From Microcaldota archaeon (GTDB taxonomy: Archaea; Micrarchaeota; Micrarchaeia; Anstonellales; Bilamarchaeaceae): 64,000 bases of DNA. Within the stretch, counting starts at the first letter, position 1, and every line of letters begins with the position of its first letter. Below, in pieces: positions 8,852 to 17,733 of this stretch. The translations under genes and the position numbers were made by a program. Under the pieces are notes generated by a model, which saw only the letters and a program-made list of their open reading frames with translations, made no database searches and was not told where the DNA came from. The stretch spans positions 186,001 through 250,000 of the forward strand of contig JACRGD010000010.1 in the NCBI GenBank assembly GCA_016212525.1, written 5' to 3'.

Positions 8852-9883
8852 TTGAGTTTCTATGAGCTTGCGGAAAAAGTAATTGAACTCGAACGATCAG
8901 GAAGAAAAATAATCAAAATGCACATAGGCGACACCAATCTTCCAACCCCTGAAATAGTTACAAAAACAGCAATAGATTACCTACAGTCAGAAAAGCCCAG
9001 ATACGGCTCGGCAGCAGGATTACTCGCACTCAGAGAAAAAATAGCACGGAGAGAAGGATGCGAAATCGAAAACGTAGTCGTTGGTCCTGGTTCAAAACAC
9101 CTAATTTACGGAATTATGAGTATACTCCTTAAGAGAGGGGATAAAGTCATAACTCCGGATCCATCATGGCCGGCATACGAACTTATATGCAATCAATTAG
9201 GACTCAAAATGCAGAAGATAAAAACAAGCAGAGAAGATAACTGGTGCCCAAAAGAAACAGATTTTGATGCAAAATTGGTAATTATCTGCAACCCAAACAA
9301 TCCAACAAGCACAGTATACCCGGAAAGCTGGGTCAGAAAGGTTATAGAGAACGCCAAAAAGAGAGGAAATTTCGTAATATTGGATGAAGCGTACAGGGCA
9401 CTTGCGTTTGAGACAATAAAAAATTATGATGGAGCCATACGAATCAGATCCTTTTCAAAAGAATTCAATATGGAAGGCTGGCGCTTAGGATATGCGATAA
9501 TGCCAAAAAAAATAGCCGAAAAAATGATCAAATATAATCAAATAACCATAACGTGCGTAGCAGATTTTGTGCAGCATGCAGGATTAGCAGTTCTGGAAAA
9601 CGAAGAAGAGATAACTACCAAAAACAGGAAAATCTGGAAGGAACGTGCCGATATAATAACAAGAGTCCTCAACGAGAGCGGATTTGAATTTACAAAACCA
9701 GATTCAGGGATTTACATTTTTGCAACAAAACCAGAAATAAAGAACGCGGACAAATATTGCATGGAAAGGCTCGCAGCGGATCTGGCAATAGCCCCAGGGA
9801 CAGACTTTGGGGAATCGAAATACGTTCGGTTATGCATAAATCAGGACGAAAAAACACTCAATACATTAAACAAATTACTCTGA
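8852..9883 (+). CDS. PLP-dependent aromatic/aspartate aminotransferase
   Basis: This class I/II fold-type I aminotransferase has ICNPNNPTS near residue 147, DEAYRAL near 177 and the cofactor-binding Lys in SFSKEFNMEGWRLGY near 203. As last gene of the operon it most likely carries out the final transamination of phenylpyruvate and hydroxyphenylpyruvate to Phe and Tyr; the substrate is inferred from position. The start is TTG 8852 after GAGGCGATGA; the ATG at 8847 is out of frame and ends at once. The next gene has its own promoter, so the operon ends here. Confidence 0.88.
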   Translation: MSFYELAEKVIELERSGRKIIKMHIGDTNLPTPEIVTKTAIDYLQSEKPRYGSAAGLLALREKIARREGCEIENVVVGPGSKHLIYGIMSILLKRGDKVITPDPSWPAYELICNQLGLKMQKIKTSREDNWCPKETDFDAKLVIICNPNNPTSTVYPESWVRKVIENAKKRGNFVILDEAYRALAFETIKNYDGAIRIRSFSKEFNMEGWRLGYAIMPKKIAEKMIKYNQITITCVADFVQHAGLAVLENEEEITTKNRKIWKERADIITRVLNESGFEFTKPDSGIYIFATKPEIKNADKYCMERLAADLAIAPGTDFGESKYVRLCINQDEKTLNTLNKLL

Positions 9884-9918
9884 CTAAAAAGCAGACATTA
9901 AGAAGGAAAAAAACGGCA

Positions 9919-9926
9919 ATGTTTAT
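9919..9926 (+). promoter_or_regulatory. TATA box of the AAA+ ATPase gene
   Basis: The sequence TTTATATT lies about 25-32 bases upstream of ATG 9951. There is no clear ribosome site between them, so the transcript is probably leaderless or nearly so, as for several other first genes in the window. Confidence 0.45.
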
Positions 9927-9950
9927 ATTGTTAAAGATGAAGCACTAGAT

Positions 9951-12647
9951 ATGCAGCAGAAGCAGTCAGAAACACAGTCAGTGGCAAGAGCACAAATAGC
10001 ATTCGCAATAAATGCCGCAACACACAACCAACAACTTTTTGCGTCTTTAGTAGTATTTCTTGGAGCTTTGGCACTAATAGGAACGACACATTTTTTCCCA
10101 ACATATCTAACCGTGGCGTTTGCATTAGCCTGCGGAATAATAGCATACAAAGCACCACATATCGGAACATTGCTGGGAGTCATAATCTCACTATTTGGAG
10201 TTATGTACCAATCGCCAGTTTTAACATGGCCATATCTATTACTTGTAGCACTCACATTTTTCACGTTTGTCGAAAGCTGGCTTACAATCGCAACATTGGA
10301 AATATTAATTGCCTCACCATTTGCAGTTAGTCTGCCATATCAGGGCTGGCTTACCATCTTAGGCATGTCTCTTGCAGCACTTTATTTCGGATCGAAAAAA
10401 AGTCTCCAGGTATCCTTGGGCTCAGTATTTGCGATCTTACTGCTCTCGGCGATATGGAACGTTCAAAATACAGCGTATTTGCCAATTAATTTGAGCAATT
10501 ATCAGCCACCTAAGGAAACAATACTTTTTCAAAAAGGACCAGTACAGATAGGTGAAATATTATCACAAATAGTAAATTCGATAACCCAATTTATTTCGCC
10601 TGCCAATTTAGGACAGGTCTGGGACTCTCCAGCACAGATAATTAACACAACATACAAACTATTAGTTTTCGATTCGTTGGGCCTTCAACTAGTAGGATGG
10701 GGAATTGCATTGTTTTTGCTAAGTTATCTTCCATCAAAACTTGAAAAAAGACAAATCGCAATCTCCTCTCTAGCATTACTAATATTGATTCCGGTATATT
10801 TAGGAGTCCAGACAATTTATGGAACCGCCATAAAGGTCGAACTTTACGAGGGACTATTATTTTCAATTCTTTGTCTTTGGATAGCAGACCTACTAAATAT
10901 CAGCATAAGCAAAGAGTCGCAAATACAGCGAACGGAAAAAATGAAAGCATATGGAAAATTCGGAATGACAGACATGTCATCGGGAGATAGCGAAAAGAGT
11001 CTTGGCGAGATAGGCGGATATGAAGACGTAAAAACAGAACTAAAAGACGCAATATTACTGCCCATAAAGCACAAGGAACTGGCATATGCTTATGGCATGA
11101 AACCTCCATCGGGGATTCTGTTGTTTGGCCCGCCAGGAACTGGTAAAACTATGATGATGAGAGGGCTCGCAAAGGAGTTGGGATTCAACTTTATCGAAGT
11201 GAGATGCTCTCAGATACTTTCACAATGGGTAGGTGAGAGCGAAAAAAACGTAGCCGAGATATTTACAAGTGCAAGAAAAAGTGCCCCAACAGTTTTATTT
11301 TTTGATGAAATAGATAGCCTTGCTCGAAAACGGGGAGTCGATGCACTAGATAGGGTAGGGTCCAATGTGCTCACAACGCTTCTACAGGAAATAGATGGAG
11401 CCACAAAATCAAATAAAACAGTTATTGTCATAGGAGCAACAAACATACCCGGAGAACTAGATCCTGCAATCTTAAGACCAGGGAGATTTGACAAAATAAT
11501 TTATATGCCACTTCCAGACAAAGAAGCAAGAGAACAAATATTCAAAGTGCATCTTAAAAAAATACCCACTACGCAAGACATAGATATCCCAACTTTAGTA
11601 AAGAAGACAGAGAGATTTTCTGGAGCAGACATAAAAAATATAATAACCGAAGCCAAAGAGAGAGCGGCCAAGGAGGCATTTAAAACTAACAAGATAGTTC
11701 CGGTTTCAATGACTCACATAATCGAAATAATAGCGGGATTAAAACCCAGTACAAGCCTCGCTCAAATAGATATGTATCAGGAATTCAGACTAGATTTTGA
11801 AAGAAGATCAGGAAAGCCCTCAGATAAAGAAAAGGAGGAAAAAACAGAAGTGGTTAGATGGGGTGAAGTAATTGGATTAGACCAGATCAAACAATCACTA
11901 TTAGAAGCGATAGAGATACCTCTACTCCATGAGCAGGAAATGAAAGAAATGAATCTAAAGCCATCAAAAGGCATACTATTATTTGGGCCGCCAGGAACGG
12001 GTAAAACACTTATAGTAAAGGCTGCCGCAACAGAACTAAAAGCATCTTTCCAGACAATGAGCAGTGCTGAATTGATGAAGAAAGGATATACTCAAGCAGT
12101 AACCATAATAAAAGAAACATTTAATCGTGCAAGGGAAAATACACCTGCATTAATATTCTTAGATGAAATAGAAACTTTTGCTCCGACCCGCGGATCGGGA
12201 ATGTCATCTGAAATATTAGGACAATTCCTCACAGAAATGGACGGGGTAAAGGGACTCAAAGGAGTAGTGGTCATAGGTGCAACTAACAAACCAGCATTGC
12301 TAGACAGTGCAATCTTAAGACCCGGACGATTTGACAAGATATTTTATGTCCCGCCCCCGGACACAAAAGGAAGAGCAGACATGTTTAGGCTCAATCTGGG
12401 CAAATTTGCAGAAACGCTAGATGTGTTAGAGCTTTCCAGGCTAAGTGAAGGGTTTAGTGGCGCAGATATTGCGGCAATATGCCAGAGCGCAAAAATGAAT
12501 GCACTTAAGGAAAAAATTGCAGGTCGAGAAGCAATAGTTGCACAGCCAGTCATAAGAGACCAGGTAAGAAAGCGAAAACCATCAATAACTTCAGACATGC
12601 TGATGGAATATCAGAAATTTATAGACGAATATGGAGAGCGAAACTGA
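9951..12647 (+). CDS. Membrane-anchored tandem AAA+ ATPase (CDC48/VAT-like)
   Basis: The 898-residue protein starts with about 320 residues holding roughly eight to ten hydrophobic segments, then two AAA+ modules. The first has Walker A GPPGTGKT near residue 393 and Walker B LFFDEIDSLA near 449; the second has GPPGTGKT near 680 and LIFLDEIETFA near 736. Each ends with ATN..LDxAILRPGRFD, the sensor and arginine-finger region. The modules resemble CDC48/p97, but the usual double-psi-barrel N domain is replaced by a polytopic membrane domain, and no protease domain follows. I infer an unfoldase or extractase for membrane proteins that could feed the proteasome. Confidence 0.85.
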   Translation: MQQKQSETQSVARAQIAFAINAATHNQQLFASLVVFLGALALIGTTHFFPTYLTVAFALACGIIAYKAPHIGTLLGVIISLFGVMYQSPVLTWPYLLLVALTFFTFVESWLTIATLEILIASPFAVSLPYQGWLTILGMSLAALYFGSKKSLQVSLGSVFAILLLSAIWNVQNTAYLPINLSNYQPPKETILFQKGPVQIGEILSQIVNSITQFISPANLGQVWDSPAQIINTTYKLLVFDSLGLQLVGWGIALFLLSYLPSKLEKRQIAISSLALLILIPVYLGVQTIYGTAIKVELYEGLLFSILCLWIADLLNISISKESQIQRTEKMKAYGKFGMTDMSSGDSEKSLGEIGGYEDVKTELKDAILLPIKHKELAYAYGMKPPSGILLFGPPGTGKTMMMRGLAKELGFNFIEVRCSQILSQWVGESEKNVAEIFTSARKSAPTVLFFDEIDSLARKRGVDALDRVGSNVLTTLLQEIDGATKSNKTVIVIGATNIPGELDPAILRPGRFDKIIYMPLPDKEAREQIFKVHLKKIPTTQDIDIPTLVKKTERFSGADIKNIITEAKERAAKEAFKTNKIVPVSMTHIIEIIAGLKPSTSLAQIDMYQEFRLDFERRSGKPSDKEKEEKTEVVRWGEVIGLDQIKQSLLEAIEIPLLHEQEMKEMNLKPSKGILLFGPPGTGKTLIVKAAATELKASFQTMSSAELMKKGYTQAVTIIKETFNRARENTPALIFLDEIETFAPTRGSGMSSEILGQFLTEMDGVKGLKGVVVIGATNKPALLDSAILRPGRFDKIFYVPPPDTKGRADMFRLNLGKFAETLDVLELSRLSEGFSGADIAAICQSAKMNALKEKIAGREAIVAQPVIRDQVRKRKPSITSDMLMEYQKFIDEYGERN

Positions 12648-12672
12648 CCAAATAGGAAAATTAGACGAAGGG

Positions 12673-13251
12673 CTAGGAATAGGAAAAAATGAAGAGGCAT
12701 TGTGAATCAAATGTCTTTTTTAAGAGCAGTCTAAATCCCTTCACCTCAGAGAGGACATTCTTTTCTTCAATATCCGACACAATGGCAAATATACCTCCAG
12801 GCATAAGAGTTCTAGTGAGCTGATCCAGATAGAGATGTCGAATCTTTGGCTCTACAGATAATTGAAAGGAGTTTTCGTCAAAAACAACATCAAACGCGCA
12901 ATCATCAAAGGGCCAATACTCAAAGGGAGAAGTACAAAAGACGCTGATGCCATAGAGCTCCAAGTCCAGATGGAATTTTTCCATTGAATCTATAGCAGTA
13001 AGGGAACCAAAACCAGATTTAGAAAAGAAAATGGAGTTTGAACCATCCTTGATACCCACATGCAAAAAACGACATTGAGAAGCCACAATTTGATTACCTT
13101 TATGATTAAGATCAGAATTAGAATTGAAAAGAAAATTAAGGAAAAAGACGGCTGGCTCGGAAGGATTGATGATAGGCAAAGGACCGGATCGAACCTTTGT
13201 ATCAAAATTTTTATGCCAGGGCAGATCGGGCGATTCGGACAAAAATATCAC
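12673..13251 (-). CDS. Class I SAM-dependent methyltransferase-like protein
   Basis: The 192-residue protein has a divergent Rossmann methyltransferase core: RFLHVGIKDGSNS near residue 62 stands for motif I, FDVVFDENSF near 120 for motif IV and LMPGGIFAIVSD near 148 for the post-IV strand. The usual glycine-rich loop is altered, so AdoMet binding is uncertain. It starts at GTG 13251, three bases after the pyrophosphatase stop, and is probably cotranscribed with it. The substrate is unknown. Confidence 0.55.
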   Translation of the reverse strand: MIFLSESPDLPWHKNFDTKVRSGPLPIINPSEPAVFFLNFLFNSNSDLNHKGNQIVASQCRFLHVGIKDGSNSIFFSKSGFGSLTAIDSMEKFHLDLELYGISVFCTSPFEYWPFDDCAFDVVFDENSFQLSVEPKIRHLYLDQLTRTLMPGGIFAIVSDIEEKNVLSEVKGFRLLLKKTFDSQCLFIFSYS

Positions 13252-13254
13252 GTA

Positions 13255-13788
13255 TCAGTTACGCGGATATTTTTTGTCATATCTCGCCTTGCAATCAGAG
13301 AGGATGGCTTTTGCAGCAGATGCGTCTTTCCAGCCCGAAATTTCAACTTTCTTGTTCTCAAGAAGTTTATAAGTAGCAAAAAAGTTGGAAATTTCATCAA
13401 GAATAGCTTTTGGAACATCTTTTAGGTCTTTTAGAGGGAAAAATCTTGGATCGTCCTTTGGAACACAGAGGATTTTATCATCCTTTTCACCTTTATCAAT
13501 CATACCCAGAACGGCGATTGGTCGGCATTCCATCAAAACACCAGGGAAAGTAGGTTGGGTTACCAGAACGATAACATCAGCAGGATCGCCATCTTCAGCA
13601 AGGGTTCTTGGAACGATTCCATAATCACCAGGATAGAAAACTGCCGAGTGTAAGACTCGATCTAGTTTGACAAGACCAGTCTCCTTATCAAGTTCGTATT
13701 TGTTTTGCGAACCCCGTGGGATCTCGATGACGACGTTGATAGTTTCCGGAGCGGCCTTACCAATAGGAACATCATGCCAAATATTCAT
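13255..13788 (-). CDS. ppa: Inorganic pyrophosphatase, family I
   Basis: This soluble enzyme hydrolyses pyrophosphate released by biosynthesis. The 177-residue protein carries EIPRGSQNKYELD near residue 23, the signature YPGDYGIVPRTLAEDGDPADVIV near 53-75 with the metal-binding aspartates, and KGEKDDKI with further ligands. Length and motifs match the hexameric bacterial and archaeal enzyme. It is divergent from the phosphoribosyltransferase gene at 13855 across a 66-base AT-rich promoter region and is followed by the methyltransferase-like gene. Confidence 0.95.
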   Translation of the reverse strand: MNIWHDVPIGKAAPETINVVIEIPRGSQNKYELDKETGLVKLDRVLHSAVFYPGDYGIVPRTLAEDGDPADVIVLVTQPTFPGVLMECRPIAVLGMIDKGEKDDKILCVPKDDPRFFPLKDLKDVPKAILDEISNFFATYKLLENKKVEISGWKDASAAKAILSDCKARYDKKYPRN

Positions 13789-13854
13789 TTAATCACAAGA
13801 AGTTATTGTGAGGATACAATTAAAAGAGTTCAAATAAAGGAAAAATAGATAGAC

Positions 13855-14325
13855 ATGAACATTTTGCGACTTACATGGGGAACATCGATCGATTATTGCC
13901 AGCAACTGAGTCAGAAAATAAAGGAATATAGACCGCAGATCATTGTCGGACTTTCGCGCGGGGGACTCATACCAGCCCGCATACTCACAGACATTCTGGA
14001 CACAAAACTAGTTATATTGGGAATAGAACTCTACAAGGAAGCAGGAAAACGAAGTAGTGAACCTAAAATAACCCAGGATTTTGATTTTTCCTTAAAGGGA
14101 AAACGAGTTCTGATAGTGGATGATGTAGCAGACAGCGGAATCACGCTGGAATTCGCCAAAGGATATGTCTTGGCCAAAGGTGCAAGCGAGATCAGATGTG
14201 CAACGCTACATTGTAAGGTCGGATCGAAAATCATTCCGGAATATTTCATCGAAAAAGAAGCAGGCTGGATAGTTTACCCCTGGGAAACTAACGAAATCGA
14301 AAGAGAAATGAAAAAGAAAATATAG
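13855..14325 (+). CDS. Purine-type phosphoribosyltransferase
   Basis: The 156-residue protein belongs to the PRTase type I fold. LSRGGLIPARIL near residue 36 is the pyrophosphate loop and VLIVDDVADSGITL near 82 is the PRPP-binding motif. Close relatives are annotated as xanthine/hypoxanthine salvage enzymes, with WIVYPWE near the C-terminus as the purine-contacting part. It makes a nucleoside monophosphate from a base and PRPP, releasing pyrophosphate, which fits the neighbouring pyrophosphatase. The exact base is not determined. Confidence 0.85.
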   Translation: MNILRLTWGTSIDYCQQLSQKIKEYRPQIIVGLSRGGLIPARILTDILDTKLVILGIELYKEAGKRSSEPKITQDFDFSLKGKRVLIVDDVADSGITLEFAKGYVLAKGASEIRCATLHCKVGSKIIPEYFIEKEAGWIVYPWETNEIEREMKKKI

Positions 14326-14326
14326 T

Positions 14327-14857
14327 TTATTTGAGCTGTTTAGGAGTCGCAATTATTTCAACACCATCCGGAGCTACATCAATTACTTTTGGACCGGGAG
14401 CATAAGAAGCCATTTGTGCAAGCCTTCCTTGAGCTAAGCGGCGTTTAGCTGCCAGAGAGGCCTCATCATCAATTACTTCATTTGGTTGCAGTTGAGCATT
14501 AGGGTCACGTAAGAGAAAGGGTGCCACTGAAGAAGACACACGATATGGAGCAGAATCACGATCATTAGAAACAGGGTTAGGAATACCCAGATCGGCAGGA
14601 AGTTTAATCGAACCGACACGATGAACACGTTCACCCGTAGCAGGATTGACATCTACACTCCAAGTAGGGGTTTCTGATCTAATAGGTCGAAAAGTAGCAA
14701 TTATCCTAGCCAAAGCAGAGGGTTCTCTTGGAGATAACACCGTACACAAACGATCTTGAGGTAGCGATCTGCAAGTAAAGCCATTAACCGCAGATTCCTG
14801 ACATCTACCACTAGCAATTACTCTTGGAGCAGCACACAAAGATTTTGGTTGAGTCAT
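14327..14857 (-). CDS. Orphan hypothetical protein
   Basis: This 176-residue protein shows no domain I recognise. It is rich in Pro, Ser, Arg and Ala, with short predicted strands and long coil, and has Cys near residues 8, 19, 29 and 37 that could bind metal or form disulfides. There is no signal peptide. It sits convergent to the phosphoribosyltransferase with one base between the stops and is upstream of aCPSF1 on the same strand. It is one of several singleton orphan genes in the window. Confidence 0.6.
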   Translation of the reverse strand: MTQPKSLCAAPRVIASGRCQESAVNGFTCRSLPQDRLCTVLSPREPSALARIIATFRPIRSETPTWSVDVNPATGERVHRVGSIKLPADLGIPNPVSNDRDSAPYRVSSSVAPFLLRDPNAQLQPNEVIDDEASLAAKRRLAQGRLAQMASYAPGPKVIDVAPDGVEIIATPKQLK

Positions 14858-14928
14858 AAAAACACATATTCAATAGTAACGACTACAGTATTTAAACCAA
14901 TAAGTTACACCAGCTACCACACAAACCT

Positions 14929-16824
14929 CTATTTTAGGCGTATGGCTTCCAAATCAGCCAAAGAGTAAGAATCCTTTCTTAGCATCATACCTATAGATCT
15001 TGCGAACTCTTCGGTCTTGGTATAGTCTCCATGCATTGTAAAGACACGCTCTGGAATTGGACGAAGCTGCTTTAAGTAAGCCATCAACTGAGCCCGGTCT
15101 GAGTGACCAGAGAAGCCCTCTGCAGTAGCGATGTTCATATTAATCTGCAGGGCTTTCATTTTACCATCGTCACCCAAAATAGGGACTTCCTTAAGGCCTT
15201 GTTGGATCTTGCTACCAAGAGAAAGCGAACTCTGATAACCAACAAAAATCAATGTGTTTTTAGGGTCATCTGCCATGAGTTTTAGGTATTCATACGACGG
15301 ACCGCCAGTAAGCATACCAGAAGGAGCAAGAATTATTGCCGGCTCACCATTTGCGATTTCTTCCTTAGACATACCACGGGCAACCTTTATCATCGGATTT
15401 TCAAATGGACTCTGGTCGCTAAGAATGCGTCTTTGAAGCTGTTCTCTCAAATATTCTGGATATGCAGTGTGGATGGCAGATGCTTCCATAATCATACCAT
15501 CTATAAAGATCGGCACATTCAATTCGGGATCACGCCTCATATGTTCTTCGAGCACAAGGAGTAATTCCTGGGAACGACCAACTGCGAAAACAGGCATAAG
15601 GACTTTACCCCTATTTTTGATAGTAGATTTGATAAGGTCCATAAGGCGTTTTTCGCCATCGAACCGATTGAGAGAAATGTCGTTTCGGCCCCCATAAGTA
15701 CTTTCAATAAAGAGAGTCTCAAGACGTGGGAAACGCGTTGTCGCCGGATCGAAAAGTCTTGTGAATCCAAACTTAATATCACCTGAATAGACCAAATTGT
15801 GCGCGCCTTCACCGATGTGGAGGTGAACGCTTGCACTTCCAAGAACATGGCCTGCATTATAGAAGGTCATTTTTATTTCAGGAGTGATGTCGACAACTTC
15901 TTCATAATCGACAGTTATAACGTTTCGAACTTCCTTGTAGATTTCCTTTTTCGTATATGGCGGCTCGATATTGAATGCCTTTTTGCACAAATTGACATAG
16001 TCCTGCTGCAAGAGAACCATCAGGTCTCTCGTAGGAGGAGTGCAGTAAACTGGACCATCATATCCATAAGCAAATAAGTATGGCAAAAAGCCCATATGAT
16101 CCATATGACCGTGGCTGATAACCACCGCGTCGATATCTGAAAAGGAGAATCCAGTCATATTAAGATAAGGAAACGCCCGAGTCGGATCTCCTGTGGCAGG
16201 ATTGACACCAACATCGATAAGGACTTTGCTATGTGGAGTCTGGACTAGCAGACAGCTTCGCCCGACTTCCCTAAAACCACCCAACGCCATAACTCGGATC
16301 CAATCTCCGGCAGGAGTTGGTTGGCAGATTTTCTTACCCACATTAACAAGGAATTTTTTACGCTCAGCAGCTTCCATTACGGCCAGTTTTCTTACTCCCT
16401 CAAGAGTGGATGAGGGCATAGTCGGTGCACGAAGGGCAATTGGAGCCCAACCGGTTCGGAGCATGATTTCCTTTAATGTGAATCCGCCCTTACCGATAAC
16501 TAGGCCGGGCTTTATTGCTTCGATATGAACTTCGCATGATTCTGGAACGAAAAAGATATTTTTTACTTCCGCTTCAGATGGGATAAGACCCTCAATGATC
16601 TTCTTTGCCGAATCTACTGGCATAAGAGCGCTCGAATCCACACGGACAACGACCTTTTTCTTGAGTGCAGAGGCCAAATCGCGAATGAGACGCTCATTCG
16701 AGTAAAATGCCTTGATGTTTTTGATATATACAACGGTCGAGAGACCCTCAGGTTCGGCTTTAGTAAGCTCGCAATCAGCGGGCATGATTTCGGAAACTTT
16801 CTTTATAATGTCTTTATAGTACAA
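14929..16824 (-). CDS. aCPSF1 beta-CASP ribonuclease (transcription termination factor)
   Basis: This 631-residue protein is the archaeal homologue of CPSF73. Two KH RNA-binding domains fill residues 1-145, with GKGGFTL in the second. A metallo-beta-lactamase domain follows, with the zinc motif SHGHMDHMGFLPY near 238 and IESTYGGR near 375. The beta-CASP insertion and the closing SGHSDR and TMHGDYTK motifs near 577 and 603 are intact. Family members cut nascent RNA at U-rich 3' ends and end transcription genome-wide, so it would act on the U-tract terminators seen here, including the aro leader. GAGGTG upstream of the start is the ribosome site. Confidence 0.95.
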   Translation of the reverse strand: MYYKDIIKKVSEIMPADCELTKAEPEGLSTVVYIKNIKAFYSNERLIRDLASALKKKVVVRVDSSALMPVDSAKKIIEGLIPSEAEVKNIFFVPESCEVHIEAIKPGLVIGKGGFTLKEIMLRTGWAPIALRAPTMPSSTLEGVRKLAVMEAAERKKFLVNVGKKICQPTPAGDWIRVMALGGFREVGRSCLLVQTPHSKVLIDVGVNPATGDPTRAFPYLNMTGFSFSDIDAVVISHGHMDHMGFLPYLFAYGYDGPVYCTPPTRDLMVLLQQDYVNLCKKAFNIEPPYTKKEIYKEVRNVITVDYEEVVDITPEIKMTFYNAGHVLGSASVHLHIGEGAHNLVYSGDIKFGFTRLFDPATTRFPRLETLFIESTYGGRNDISLNRFDGEKRLMDLIKSTIKNRGKVLMPVFAVGRSQELLLVLEEHMRRDPELNVPIFIDGMIMEASAIHTAYPEYLREQLQRRILSDQSPFENPMIKVARGMSKEEIANGEPAIILAPSGMLTGGPSYEYLKLMADDPKNTLIFVGYQSSLSLGSKIQQGLKEVPILGDDGKMKALQINMNIATAEGFSGHSDRAQLMAYLKQLRPIPERVFTMHGDYTKTEEFARSIGMMLRKDSYSLADLEAIRLK

Positions 16825-16982
16825 ACAAACACCTCAGATAAACATTCTAAAATACATAAACAAACGCGCCAGAAAGTTGAGTAACAACCCATGTCAAAAT
16901 ACAAATAAATTAAACAGGACAGATGAATTGCAAATGCAGCATAAAAATGAAATGTCAAAAAAAGAAACAATTAGAAAAAGAG

Positions 16983-17645
16983 TTATGATGAAATAATTTT
17001 CTTTATCTCCTCCTTATCATATCTCTTAAAACCGCTTTTGGTAATACCAACTAAATCCACTCTCTCACCGCTCGCAGCATCTCGACGCATAGCAGCACCG
17101 ACTGCCTTGGCAGCTACAAGCAAATTGGATTCGAGATCCTTATCTTCCTTAAAGAGCTCTTCCAGAACACCATAGGCAAATGGAGAACCACTGCCAGTAG
17201 AAGTAACCTTCTCTTCAGTAATTCCACCAAGCATATCAACAGAGAATAGACGAGGTCGCTCATCAACTCCTCCAATCAAAAGCTGAACGAAGAAAGGATA
17301 GAACTTATATTGAGTAAGAATATTCGCCAGAAGGGTTGCTGCTGCTTCAACGGAAATTGATTTTTCATGCTTAAGTTCGTAGAGTCGGATCTCGGCTTGC
17401 ATCCATCGGATAAGGGTTTGGGCATCTCCAACTCCGCCTGCAATAGTCATACCGATAGTATCACTAACTGCATAGATTTTGTCTATGTCTTTACTAGCGA
17501 TCATATAACCCATAGTGGCTCGTCTGTCGCTAGCCAAAACAATACCTTCTTTGGAAACAAGACCAACAGTAGTAGTACCAGTCTGGACCCCTTGTTTTTT
17601 GTGGGAGTCAGATTCAGCGAAATTCGAATTTATCATATTATCCAT
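16983..17645 (-). CDS. psmB: Proteasome beta subunit
   Basis: This is the catalytic subunit of the archaeal 20S proteasome. The propeptide runs to Gly23 and the mature chain begins TTTVGL, so Thr24 is the nucleophile; conserved Lys, Asp and GSGSPFAYG are present. The 220 residues match the family. The start is ATG 17645 after GTGAT, and a TATA box TTTATAAAT lies near 17693. No alpha subunit is in the window; the PAC2-family chaperone at 54519 and the AAA+ ATPase at 9951 are possible partners. Confidence 0.95.
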   Translation of the reverse strand: MDNMINSNFAESDSHKKQGVQTGTTTVGLVSKEGIVLASDRRATMGYMIASKDIDKIYAVSDTIGMTIAGGVGDAQTLIRWMQAEIRLYELKHEKSISVEAAATLLANILTQYKFYPFFVQLLIGGVDERPRLFSVDMLGGITEEKVTSTGSGSPFAYGVLEELFKEDKDLESNLLVAAKAVGAAMRRDAASGERVDLVGITKSGFKRYDKEEIKKIISS

Positions 17646-17733
17646 AATATCACGGAAAGAACAAGTTAATATTCAATCATTACAAAGAGGATTTATAAAT
17701 GGATTGGAAGTCTAAAAATCTCATAACAAAGCA

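Noticed and set aside
9757-9948. 63-residue frame at the end of the aminotransferase gene
   Set aside because: It is an overlapping frame of the aminotransferase and its promoter spacer, with no family match.
14031-14249. Antisense frames within conserved genes (many places)
   Set aside because: They mirror the codon pattern of the opposite strand gene and have no ribosome site or family similarity.
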